Source of the DNA: an uncultured Oscillospiraceae bacterium
Lineage (GTDB): Bacteria; Bacillota; Clostridia; Oscillospirales; Acutalibacteraceae
Length of the DNA: 9,298 nt
Reading direction: 5' to 3'
Assembly (NCBI GenBank): GCA_900549055.1
Contig: URNB01000083.1
Location: 1-9,298, forward strand
Below, one piece after another: positions 1 through 6,320 of this stretch. The position numbers and the translations under genes are program-made. Numbering within the stretch: position 1 is the stretch's first letter; every line of letters begins with the position of its first letter. The notes under the pieces were generated by a model, which made no database searches, was not told where the DNA came from, and saw only the letters and a list, made by a program, of their open reading frames with translations.

Positions 1-487
1 GTTACACAGCACTTCAGTTGGGTTTTGATGACAAAAAAGAAAAACACACAACGAAGCCGCTAAGTGGACATTTTAAGAAGGCAGGCACAACTCCGAAAAG
101 AAAGCTCGTTGAGTTTTCAGGGTATGATGTCGAGTACAAGTTAGGAGATGTAATTGACGTGAAACTGTTCGAGGGAACAGAATACGTTGATGTTGTAGGA
201 ACCAGCAAGGGAAAAGGATTCAAGGTGTTGTGAAACGCCACGGTTTTGCTGGAGTTGGAGAGGCTACTCACGGTCAGCACAACCGTCAGAGAAAGCCGGG
301 ATCTATCGGTGCTTGTTCTACACCGTCACGCGTTTTCAAAGGAATGCGCATGGGTGGACAAACAGGTGGTGATAGAATAACGGTTCAGAATCTGGAAGTG
401 TTGAAGGTGATACCCGAGAATAATTTGTTATTGGTGAAGGGTTCTATTCCCGGAGCTAAAGGTTCATACGTAATTATCGAGAAGTAA
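1..487 (+). CDS. rplC: 50S ribosomal protein L3, 5'-truncated and frameshifted
   Basis: L3 is a primary 23S rRNA-binding protein of the large subunit, near the peptidyl-transferase centre. The reading frame is open from position 3 (YTALQLGFDDKKEKHTTKPL), which aligns to about residue 45 of Bacteroidota L3 (about 205 residues), so roughly 44 N-terminal residues lie outside the window. The frame runs to a TGA at 231-233. The conserved continuation (QGVVKRHGF, then HGQHNRQRKPGSIGAC and FKGMRMGGQ) is in the next frame from 221 to the TAA at 485-487. TTCAAGG at 219-225 reads as a one-C deletion from the expected TTC CAA GGT. The rest matches L3 closely through the end (KGSYVIIEK). The stop overlaps the L4 start by one base. 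Because L3 is essential and the remainder is well conserved, a sequencing or assembly error is more likely than a real pseudogene. Confidence 0.95.
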
Positions 488-1125
488 TGGAGTTAAGTGT
501 ATTAAACATTGCCGGACAAGAGACAGGCAGGAAGGTAGAGTTAAACGACGCTATCTTCGGGATTCAGCCTAACGAGCACGCTATTTATCTTGATGTAAAG
601 CAGTTTTTAGCGAACAACCGCCAAGGAACCCACAAGTCAAAACAAAGAAACGAGATTTCCGGTAGTACCCGCAAGCTGAAAAAGCAAAAAGGTACCGGTG
701 GTGCCCGTGCTGGTGGTATCAAGAACCCTCTGTTCAGAGGTGGTGGTAGAGTGTTTGGACCCGTACCAAGAGATTATAGCTTCAAATTGAACAAGAAGCT
801 GAAAAGATTGGCCCGTAAATCAGCGTTATCTGTGAAAGTTGCTGAAAATGCAGTTACTATTGTTGAGGATCTCAACTTCGAGGCACCGAAGACAAAACAG
901 ATGGTACAGCTGTTGAATAACCTGAAATTAGGTGATCGGAACATCCTGTTGGTGACGAACGAGATGAACGATAACGTTCTGTTATCCGCTCGTAACTTGC
1001 AATATTTGGATGTGATGAGAGTTAGCGATCTTGCAACTTACAATATCATGAGAGCTAAGAATCTCGTGTTCGTTGAAAGTTCGGTGCAGGGCCTGAATGA
1101 AATGTTCAATCTTAATGAAGAGTAA
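487..1125 (+). CDS. rplD: 50S ribosomal protein L4
   Basis: L4 binds 23S rRNA, and its long loop lines the peptide exit tunnel; in some bacteria it also autoregulates the S10 operon. The protein has 212 residues, close to the ~208 of Bacteroides L4. The tunnel loop is recognisable at about residues 45-95, rich in Lys/Arg/Gly (THKSKQRNEISGSTRKLKKQ, then KGTGGARAGGIKNPLFRGGG and RVFGPVPRDYSF). The C-terminal globular half ends in ARNLQYLDVMRVSDLATYNI. The ATG shares its A with the L3 stop (TAATG), which suggests translational coupling. No Shine-Dalgarno sequence precedes it, as is usual in Bacteroidota. The frame is intact and the identification is firm. Confidence 0.98.
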   Translation: MELSVLNIAGQETGRKVELNDAIFGIQPNEHAIYLDVKQFLANNRQGTHKSKQRNEISGSTRKLKKQKGTGGARAGGIKNPLFRGGGRVFGPVPRDYSFKLNKKLKRLARKSALSVKVAENAVTIVEDLNFEAPKTKQMVQLLNNLKLGDRNILLVTNEMNDNVLLSARNLQYLDVMRVSDLATYNIMRAKNLVFVESSVQGLNEMFNLNEE

Positions 1126-1128
1126 GAC

Positions 1129-1419
1129 ATGCAAGTGATATTTAAGCCCATTTTGTCAGAGAAAATGACAGCATTGACTGACAAGCAGAACAGAGTAGCG
1201 TTTGTTGTAAACAAAGCAGCGAATAAATTAGAGATTAAGAGAGCAGTTGAAGCAATGTACAGCGTGACCGTGAAGAATGTAAACACGATGGTGTACCAGG
1301 GAGATGCAAAATCCCGTTACACGAAAGCAGGTGTTATCTCCGGAAGAACCGCTTCATTCAAGAAAGCAATTGTGACCTTAGCAGAAGGTGATAGTATTGA
1401 TTTTTTTAGCAATATTTAA
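1129..1419 (+). CDS. rplW: 50S ribosomal protein L23
   Basis: L23 sits at the exit of the peptide tunnel and is the docking site for trigger factor and signal recognition particle. The 96-residue product is the normal size. It has the family signature near the N-terminus (KPILSEKMT), the central helix and strand (AANKLEIKRAVEAMYSVTVK, NVNTM) and the basic loop YQGDAKSRYTKAGVISGR. It begins 3 bases after the L4 stop and ends 5 bases before the L2 start. No AGGAGG-like sequence is visible upstream of the ATG. The position between L4 and L2 is the canonical S10-operon order. Confidence 0.98.
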   Translation: MQVIFKPILSEKMTALTDKQNRVAFVVNKAANKLEIKRAVEAMYSVTVKNVNTMVYQGDAKSRYTKAGVISGRTASFKKAIVTLAEGDSIDFFSNI

Positions 1420-1424
1420 TTAAG

Positions 1425-2249
1425 ATGGCTGTAAGAAAATTAAACCCTGTAACTCCTGGTCAGAGACATAAGGTAGCGATTACCTTTGATCAGTTGACTA
1501 CAGATAGACCTGAGAAATCATTGTTAGGACCGAAGAAAAGAACCGGTGGACGTAACCATTCCGGTAAAATGACAATGAGATATATAGGTGGTGGTCATAA
1601 ACAAAGATACAGAATAATAGATTTCAAACGCGACAAGGATAATGTTCCGGCTCGTGTTGCAACGATCGAGTACGATCCCAATCGTACGGCGAGAATTGCT
1701 CTATTGGTGTATGCAGACGGAGAAAAACGTTACATCGTGGCACCGGACGGGTTGCAAGTTGATCAAACCGTGATGAGTGGTGCAGGTGTTGCTCCGGAAG
1801 TAGGTAATTCTTTGTTCTTATCTGAAATCCCACTAGGTACAATCATTCATAACATCGAGTTGAGACCGCAACAGGGAGCCGTGATGGCTCGTAGTGCCGG
1901 TTCATACGCTCAGTTAGTGGCAAGAGACGGCAAATACGTTTCTATCAAATTACCTTCCGGTGAGGTTCGTATGGTGTTGGCAGCTTGTCGCGCCACAGTA
2001 GGTACGGTGTCTAACTCCGACCACGCTTTGGAACGTTCAGGTAAAGCCGGTCGTACGCGCTGGTTAGGTCGCAGACCTCGCGTGAGAGGTGTCGTGATGA
2101 ACCCGGTTGATCACCCGATGGGTGGTGGTGAAGGCCGCGCTTCAGGAGGACATCCTCGCTCAAGAAAAGGCTTGTTGGCTAAAGGATACAAGACTAGAGC
2201 TCCGAAGAAGCACTCTAGCAAGTATATCATAGAAAGAAGGAAAAAATAA
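1425..2249 (+). CDS. rplB: 50S ribosomal protein L2
   Basis: L2 is among the most conserved ribosomal proteins. It is needed for subunit association and for the structure of the peptidyl-transferase centre. The 274-residue product has the full family length. The N-terminal RNA-binding part includes KKRTGGRNHSGKMTMRYIGG (about 37-56) and RYRIIDFKRDK. The SH3-like core lies at about 75-200. The C-terminal signature MNPVDHPMGGGEGRASGGHP begins at about residue 225, with the invariant His at 230, followed by the basic tail SRKGLLAKGYKTRAPKKHSS. The Met after HP is typical of Bacteroidota, where E. coli has His. It starts 5 bases after L23 without a visible Shine-Dalgarno sequence. Confidence 0.99.
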   Translation: MAVRKLNPVTPGQRHKVAITFDQLTTDRPEKSLLGPKKRTGGRNHSGKMTMRYIGGGHKQRYRIIDFKRDKDNVPARVATIEYDPNRTARIALLVYADGEKRYIVAPDGLQVDQTVMSGAGVAPEVGNSLFLSEIPLGTIIHNIELRPQQGAVMARSAGSYAQLVARDGKYVSIKLPSGEVRMVLAACRATVGTVSNSDHALERSGKAGRTRWLGRRPRVRGVVMNPVDHPMGGGEGRASGGHPRSRKGLLAKGYKTRAPKKHSSKYIIERRKK

Positions 2250-2268
2250 CTGATTAATTATTGATGTT

Positions 2269-2538
2269 ATGAGTCGTTCGTTAAAAAAAGGCCCTTTTAT
2301 TGATTTCAAGCTAGAGAAAAAAGTATTGGTGATGAATGAGTCCAATAAGAAATCGGTTGTTAAAACCTGGGCTCGTCATTCCATGATTTCTCCTGACTTC
2401 GTAGGGCACACTATCGCTGTACACAACGGTAATAAATTTATCCCGGTATTCGTGACTGAAAATATGGTAGGTCACAAATTGGGTGAATTCGCTCCGACGC
2501 GTACATTCAGAGGCCATGCTGATAAGAAGAAAAGGTAA
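2269..2538 (+). CDS. rpsS: 30S ribosomal protein S19
   Basis: S19 forms part of the small-subunit head with S13 and contacts the A-site tRNA region and intersubunit bridges. The 89-residue product is the normal length and shows all conserved blocks: MSRSLKKGPFID at the start, KTWARHSMISPDFVGHTIAV centrally, NGNKFIPVFVTENMVGHKLG, and EFAPTRTFRGHADKKKR at the C-terminus. It follows L2 by 19 bases and precedes L22 by 36 bases, in canonical S10-operon order. The spacer before the ATG (TAACTGATTAATTATTGATGTT) has no Shine-Dalgarno-like run, as expected for a Bacteroidota gene. Confidence 0.98.
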   Translation: MSRSLKKGPFIDFKLEKKVLVMNESNKKSVVKTWARHSMISPDFVGHTIAVHNGNKFIPVFVTENMVGHKLGEFAPTRTFRGHADKKKR

Positions 2539-2574
2539 TGCATGGTAAGGTTGAACTAAAGAAGATGTATTAAA

Positions 2575-3060
2575 ATGGGTGCAAGAAAAAGATTAAGAGC
2601 AAATCAGAATAAAGAAGCCAAAAAAGAGAAGGCTTTTGCAATTCTTCGCGATTGTCCTACATCTCCTCAAAAAATGAGATTGGTGGCAGACTTGGTTCGC
2701 GGGGTAGATGTACAGAAAGCTTTGGATATGCTTAAGTTTTGTCCTAAAGAAGCTGCTCGTAGAGTTGAAAAGTTGTTGCTTTCAGCAATTGCTAACTGGG
2801 AACAAAAGAACGAGGGTAAACGTGTTGACGAAGCGTCCTTGTTCGTGCAGGAAATTTTCGTTGACGGTGCAGGTATTCTGAAAAGATTGAGACCGGCTCC
2901 ACAGGGAAGAGCTCACAGAATTCGTAAGAGATCCAATCACGTAACCATCGTGTTGGGAAGTAAAACGGCCGTTGAAAATATCGTAAAAGCCCATTCCGAT
3001 AGAGCCTGCCAATCCGCCCTGCCAGCCGCCTATGAGCAGCGCCGCCAAAACAACTATTAA
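2575..3060 (+). CDS. rplV: 50S ribosomal protein L22 with a chimeric C-terminal end
   Basis: L22 binds all domains of 23S rRNA and its beta-hairpin lines the exit tunnel. The genuine L22 part runs from MGARKR through the conserved blocks CPTSPQKMRLVADLVRG, AARRVEKLLLSAIANWEQKN, the hairpin FVDGAGILKRLRPAPQGRAH and RIRKRSNHVTIVLGSK (to about residue 130). This resembles the ~136-residue Bacteroidota L22. The frame then continues to a stop at 3060, giving 161 residues. The last ~23 residues (from AHSDRACQ) are the antisense reading of an ECF transporter gene on the other strand, not L22. The natural end is therefore lost or lies at about 2970-2990. S3, expected next, is absent. The 5' three-quarters are certain and the printed 3' end is artefactual or the result of a recombination. 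Confidence 0.9.
   Translation: MGARKRLRANQNKEAKKEKAFAILRDCPTSPQKMRLVADLVRGVDVQKALDMLKFCPKEAARRVEKLLLSAIANWEQKNEGKRVDEASLFVQEIFVDGAGILKRLRPAPQGRAHRIRKRSNHVTIVLGSKTAVENIVKAHSDRACQSALPAAYEQRRQNNY
2968..2994. other. Join between Bacteroidales-type and Clostridia-type sequence
   Basis: To the left the + strand encodes L22. To the right the - strand encodes a truncated ECF S component. Codons of the two frames are in register here, so the same bases read as VENIVKA on + and as GFYDIFN on -, and either reading is plausible for its own gene. A short shared sequence bridging two genomes is what a k-mer-based chimeric assembly would leave. The exact breakpoint cannot be fixed from sequence alone; the marked span is the most likely interval. 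Confidence 0.75.
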
Positions 3061-3186
3061 ATTTCCGAAGTGTATGTACATATTCGCAAACGGAATAAAA
3101 AGCACCGTCAGTGCAATGTAGCAGAGCGCCGCGAAAAGCGGAATCATTGTTATGTTTACAATTTGCTCGTGTTTTGTTTTTTTCAT
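2968..3186 (-). CDS. ECF transporter S component (3' end missing)
   Basis: This looks like the N-terminal ~70 residues of a small substrate-binding membrane subunit of an energy-coupling-factor (ECF) vitamin transporter. It begins MKKTKHEQIVNITMIPLFAA and has a hydrophobic first segment (about 10-35). A second region follows, FGNLIVVLAALLIGGWQGGL, then AGSIGMGFYDI. The GN...LLGG...G.AG..G.G..D pattern is typical of S components. Complete members have about 160-200 residues, so more than half is missing at the join; the in-frame continuation below ~2968 is antisense to L22. An AAGGG-type ribosome-binding site precedes the ATG at 3186. It is divergent from the MocR-type regulator. That pairing suggests a regulated vitamin or cofactor uptake gene, possibly for a B6 vitamer, but the substrate cannot be read from this fragment. 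Confidence 0.75.
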
Positions 3187-3212
3187 TTTTTAGCCCTTCT
3201 TTAAAAAAGTAT

Positions 3213-3241
3213 TTGCATATCAAACAAGTAGGTGTTATTAT
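3213..3241 (+). promoter_or_regulatory. Predicted promoter of the MocR-type regulator
   Basis: TTGCAT at 3213-3218 and TATTAT at 3236-3241 are separated by 17 bases, a good sigma-70/sigma-A match, giving a transcription start near 3248. The leader runs about 60 bases to the ribosome-binding site AAAGGA (3291-3296), 10 bases before the ATG at 3307. The element overlaps the opposing promoter, so a regulator bound here would affect both genes. Confidence 0.5.
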
Positions 3242-3268
3242 TATAGCAACGATGTGTACATTAATAAA
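3240..3268 (-). promoter_or_regulatory. Predicted promoter of the ECF S component
   Basis: On the - strand a perfect TATAAT lies at 3245-3240. At 17 bases' spacing the -35 position (3268-3263) holds only the poor match TTTATT. A perfect -10 with a weak -35 is common at activator-dependent promoters, which would fit control by the adjacent regulator. Two GTGT direct repeats (3232-3235 and 3254-3257) lie 22 bases apart across the two overlapping promoters and could be part of an operator, but this is weak evidence. Confidence 0.4.
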
Positions 3269-3306
3269 TAGCCAAATTTAATTATTTTTTAAAGGACAGT
3301 TTTAAT

Positions 3307-4653
3307 ATGCTTTTGGACTTCATTGATTTAAAAAACGGCTCGGGTGCTGTCTACAGGCGGCTGTATGAGGCATTATACACCGCAATTGTAAACGGCGTTA
3401 TCAAAAACGGCGAACGCCTCCCATCCATAAGGGAGGCGGCAGAACAGCTGTCGGTCAGCCGAACAACGGTTGAAAGCGCCTATCTGAAGCTCTGCATTGA
3501 AGGGCTTGCGGAGGGATTGCCGCAAAGGGGCTATTTCATACGCACGAATCCGCCGCAAAAGCCGCAGCGGACCGAAAGAATAGAAAAACGCGAAATGCGC
3601 TATGATTTTTCGGGCAAAAAAATAGACCCCGCCGCCGCTGACACCGATCTATGGAAAAAGACTGTGCGCGAGGTCTTGCGGGATACCGAAGAGCTCACCT
3701 CCTACGGCGATCCGCAGGGAGAGCCGGGCTTAAGGGAGGTGCTTGCAGATTATTCCTACAAAGCACGCGGAGTAATAACCTCGGCGGAAAATATTATAGT
3801 CGGTGCGGGCGTAGGACCGCTCATCAGTATTCTGTGCGGACTTATGGAAAAGAAAAGAAGCGTCGGTATAGAGGGCGGCAGCTTTGATCAGGCGGCTCGT
3901 GTTTTTGAAAATCATTCCATTCCCTGCACTGCCTTGAAAAGCGACCGCAACGGCGTTATTTTAAATGAACTCGAGGATAAAGACATAGGCACCCTGTTTT
4001 TGATACCCTCACGCCTTGCCAAAATCAGCATAACGGGACTATCGTCACGCCGGAACGCCGTTGCGGACTGGGTAAACGCCGAAAACGGCAGACTTATAAT
4101 AGAGGATGATTACAACGGCGAGCTGCGGCGCTCCGCCAGAGCGGTCTGCGCCTTTCAAAGCAAATGTCCCGAAAAAACGGTATATATAGGCAGCTTTTCA
4201 AAGCTGCTGCTTCCGAGTGTCAGAATAGCGTATATGGCGCTGCCCGCCTCCCTTGCCGAAAAATTCCGTCGATCGCACGGAGTTTACAACCAAACCTGCG
4301 GGAAAATCGAGCAATTAGCGCTTCAGAATTACATATCGTCAGGCTCACTCGAACGGCATTTGCGCAGACTCAGAAAGCTGAACGGCATTAAAAGCAAATG
4401 CTTTTTCGACGCGGCGGACAAATACCTTCCGTCTGCACGAATAACTCTTTTCGAGCCGTCCCTCACAGTGCTTTTGGAAACGGATACAAACAAAGAAAGC
4501 GGCGAGCTTTGCGCCGCCGCCGAAAGCAGAAATATCAAGCTGATACCCGCAGAAAAAAACGGAGCGGTATCACTTTGCCTTTCGGGAATACCCGAAGCCG
4601 ACATAGCCCCCGCCCTTGCGGAATTAAGGAAAATATTTCAAGAGGATAGCTGA
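3307..4653 (+). CDS. MocR/PdxR-like transcriptional regulator (GntR HTH fused to aminotransferase-like domain)
   Basis: The 448-residue length and layout are those of the MocR subfamily of GntR regulators. Residues ~12-78 form the winged helix (GERLPSIREAAEQLSVSRTT, then GLPQRGYFI). A linker follows, then a fold-type I aminotransferase domain from about residue 98. Visible PLP-site features are SYGDPQGEPGLREVLADY (132-149), EDDYNGEL (266-273) with the pyridine-N Asp, and VYIGSFSKLLLPSVR, whose Lys299 should form the Schiff base. Family members use PLP or a PLP-amine adduct as effector, and PdxR members control B6 genes. The usual EPGYxGAR stretch is replaced by EGGSFDQAAR (189-198) and the usual H-x-x-P-T-G stretch by SRLAKISITG (235-244), so the effector may differ. 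It is divergent from the ECF S component, its likely target. The start is supported by AAAGGA 10 bases upstream. Family is firm; target and effector are inferred. Confidence 0.88.
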   Translation: MLLDFIDLKNGSGAVYRRLYEALYTAIVNGVIKNGERLPSIREAAEQLSVSRTTVESAYLKLCIEGLAEGLPQRGYFIRTNPPQKPQRTERIEKREMRYDFSGKKIDPAAADTDLWKKTVREVLRDTEELTSYGDPQGEPGLREVLADYSYKARGVITSAENIIVGAGVGPLISILCGLMEKKRSVGIEGGSFDQAARVFENHSIPCTALKSDRNGVILNELEDKDIGTLFLIPSRLAKISITGLSSRRNAVADWVNAENGRLIIEDDYNGELRRSARAVCAFQSKCPEKTVYIGSFSKLLLPSVRIAYMALPASLAEKFRRSHGVYNQTCGKIEQLALQNYISSGSLERHLRRLRKLNGIKSKCFFDAADKYLPSARITLFEPSLTVLLETDTNKESGELCAAAESRNIKLIPAEKNGAVSLCLSGIPEADIAPALAELRKIFQEDS

Positions 4654-4777
4654 TATCGTATTTCATCCGAATTCTTCCGCAGAAGCCGTTTTTTCTTTTC
4701 ACATATTACATAATACAATAAAAGACCGTGCCGATATATTATTTGCGGCGTTGCTTCATCCGAGACTTAAATTCGCA

Positions 4778-5326
4778 TCATTCAAGCTCAAGCCGCATTA
4801 AAACAAGCTCCTGCATACCCGATATCCGTGAGCGAAAGCCCAACGGATTTCTGCCGTATTCGCAAAAGCCGAGCTTTTTATAAAGCGATACTGCGGCTTT
4901 GTTTTCGGCAACCACATTAAGCTCTAACTGCGAGAATCCCGCCGCCCTTGCGCACTCAATACAGGCATTTGTAAGTGCCGAGCCTATACCAAGCCCGCAG
5001 TATTCCTTTAAGATTGCAATACCGAAGTCAGCGCGGTGGCTTATTTTGAATTTACCGCCCACAGCGTCAATTCCGGCAGTACCAACAATTTTACCGTTTA
5101 TTTCAGCCACAATTTCAATTTCATTTTTACTCTCGGTTTTTTCTTTCAAAAACTCCGATTCCTGCGCAGGCGTAAATATGCATTCATCCGGGTATGACAT
5201 TAAAAAATCGGTCTCCCCGTGCGTAATATTGAAGACCTCAAGCACCGCCTCGCCGTCCTGCTCGGTGCCGTTCCTCAAAATACACCTTTCGCCGTTTTTA
5301 AGGATTGTTTCCCTTTGGTAAATCAT
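4778..5326 (-). CDS. GNAT-family N-acetyltransferase
   Basis: The 182-residue protein has the GCN5-related acetyltransferase fold, which moves an acetyl group from acetyl-CoA to an amine. Motif A is at about residues 100-125 (FGIAILKEYCGLGIGSALTN), with the pyrophosphate-binding loop Y-C-G-L-G-I-G at 109-115. Motif B follows at about 134-155 (LELNVVAENKAAVSLYKKLG). The central strand carries IVAEINGKIVGTAGID. The acceptor cannot be predicted; this branch is often annotated as RimJ/RimL-like or amino-group acetyltransferase. The ATG overlaps the queT stop (ATGA), indicating translational coupling as the last gene of the lexA operon. No clear terminator follows in the 124-base gap shared with the convergent MocR-type gene. 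Confidence 0.85.
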   Translation of the reverse strand: MIYQRETILKNGERCILRNGTEQDGEAVLEVFNITHGETDFLMSYPDECIFTPAQESEFLKEKTESKNEIEIVAEINGKIVGTAGIDAVGGKFKISHRADFGIAILKEYCGLGIGSALTNACIECARAAGFSQLELNVVAENKAAVSLYKKLGFCEYGRNPLGFRSRISGMQELVLMRLELE

Positions 5327-5859
5327 AATTTATCATCATTGCCGGGCTTTCTTTTGAAAAGACCGTTTTTTTCTATCGCCAAATAAAACGGTATTCCGAG
5401 ACCCACGCATATCACAAGCTCACCAAGCCCCACCTCAAGTGCTGAAATTGCAAAGCCCCAAAGCAGACTTACATCCTGAAGAAAGAAAAACGCAAGTTCA
5501 AGACCTATGACTACCGCGTTTATTATCACGGGAGGAAGCATTGAAAGCAGCGGAATACCCTTAAATCTTATATTCCTCAAAAAATATGTAAGCAGCGCAG
5601 CTATCAGCGTTGCGGATGTGCCGAAAATCATATCAAGCGGATTAAATGACGCGATATTCGCGATAAAGCACCCTATTGTAAGCCCGGGAATCGCAGCGGG
5701 GGTGAATATCGGCAGTATTGTAAGCACCTCGGAAACACGGAACTGTATCTGCCCGTAGGCAAGATTGAAAATATTGCTTAAAAATGTGAGTCCCACATAA
5801 GCCGCGGCAATAAGCGCTCCCGTTACAATATAAGTGATTCTATCTCTTGACTTTGACAT
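5323..5859 (-). CDS. queT: QueT family queuosine-precursor transporter (ECF S component)
   Basis: QueT proteins are membrane S components that, with the shared ECF energy module, import a queuosine precursor (preQ1 or related base) for tRNA wobble modification. The 178-residue product is nearly all hydrophobic, with about five to six membrane segments, and carries the family blocks YGQIQFRVSEVLTILPIFTP (35-54), GCFIANIASFNPLDMIFGTS (63-82) and GLGELVICVGLGIPFYLAIE (144-163). The ATG directly follows the rnhA stop, and AGGAAG sits 8 bases upstream inside the rnhA end. The gene is commonly under a preQ1 riboswitch, but there is no untranslated leader here, so expression should follow the upstream lexA promoter. 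The energy-module genes are not in the window. Confidence 0.9.
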   Translation of the reverse strand: MSKSRDRITYIVTGALIAAAYVGLTFLSNIFNLAYGQIQFRVSEVLTILPIFTPAAIPGLTIGCFIANIASFNPLDMIFGTSATLIAALLTYFLRNIRFKGIPLLSMLPPVIINAVVIGLELAFFFLQDVSLLWGFAISALEVGLGELVICVGLGIPFYLAIEKNGLFKRKPGNDDKL

Positions 5860-6309
5860 TTATCGTTCTTCCTTTAATTTTTTGTAATATTCAACCGCCA
5901 GGCGGTCGCAGCGTTCGTTTTCGGGGTGACCTGCATGACCCTTCACCCACTCTATTTTTACATCATGTTCAGCCAAAAGCCCAAGCAGCCGCTCCCACAA
6001 ATCGGAATTAAGCGCCGGCTTTTTATCTGACTTGATCCAGTTGTTTTTCCGCCAGGATTCCGCCCAGCCCTTGATTATTCCGTCGGAAACATATTTTGAA
6101 TCCGTCACAAGCCTTACTACACAAGGCTCCTTTAACGCTTCAAGCCCCTTTATCGCCGCGGTAAGCTCCATTCGGTTATTGGTGGTTTCGTCTTCCCCGC
6201 CGGAAAGCTCCTTTTCATACTGCCCATAGCGCAGAATAACACCCCAGCCGCCAGGGCCGGGGTTCCCGGAGCAAGCGCCGTCGGTAAAAAGCTCTATATA
6301 TTTTTTCAT
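5860..6309 (-). CDS. rnhA: Ribonuclease HI
   Basis: RNase HI cuts the RNA strand of RNA-DNA hybrids, removing R-loops and replication primers. With the ATG at 6309 it has 149 residues, the usual length. All catalytic residues are in place: Asp10 in LFTDGACSGNPGPGGWG, Glu48 in NNRMELTAA, Asp70 in VTDSKYV, His125 in VKGHAGHPENERCD, and Asp135. The basic handle region (GWAESWRKNNWIKSDKKPAL) is present, so this is the classic E. coli-like type. A TTG five codons upstream (6324) is in frame, but GAGGA lies 8 bases before the ATG, which favours the ATG. The gene starts 11 bases after the lexA stop, and its TAA abuts the queT ATG. Confidence 0.96.
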   Translation of the reverse strand: MKKYIELFTDGACSGNPGPGGWGVILRYGQYEKELSGGEDETTNNRMELTAAIKGLEALKEPCVVRLVTDSKYVSDGIIKGWAESWRKNNWIKSDKKPALNSDLWERLLGLLAEHDVKIEWVKGHAGHPENERCDRLAVEYYKKLKEER

Positions 6310-6320
6310 TCCGTTATTCC

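Noticed and set aside
230..487. A separate small gene starting GTG at 230
   Set aside because: It is the C-terminal half of L3 displaced by a one-base frameshift, not an independent gene.
2782..2967. Continuation of the ECF S component frame into the L22 region
   Set aside because: Below the join the - strand translation is the shadow of L22 and lacks membrane segments or family motifs.
2989..3060. C-terminal extension of L22 (AHSDRACQ... to NNY) as a new domain
   Set aside because: It is the exact antisense of the ECF S component coding sequence and has no L22-like features.
4674..4699. Intrinsic terminator after the MocR-type gene (CTTC-CGCA-GAAG followed by a T-rich run)
   Set aside because: The stem is only 4 bp and does not extend, and two bases separate it from the T run; too weak to call.
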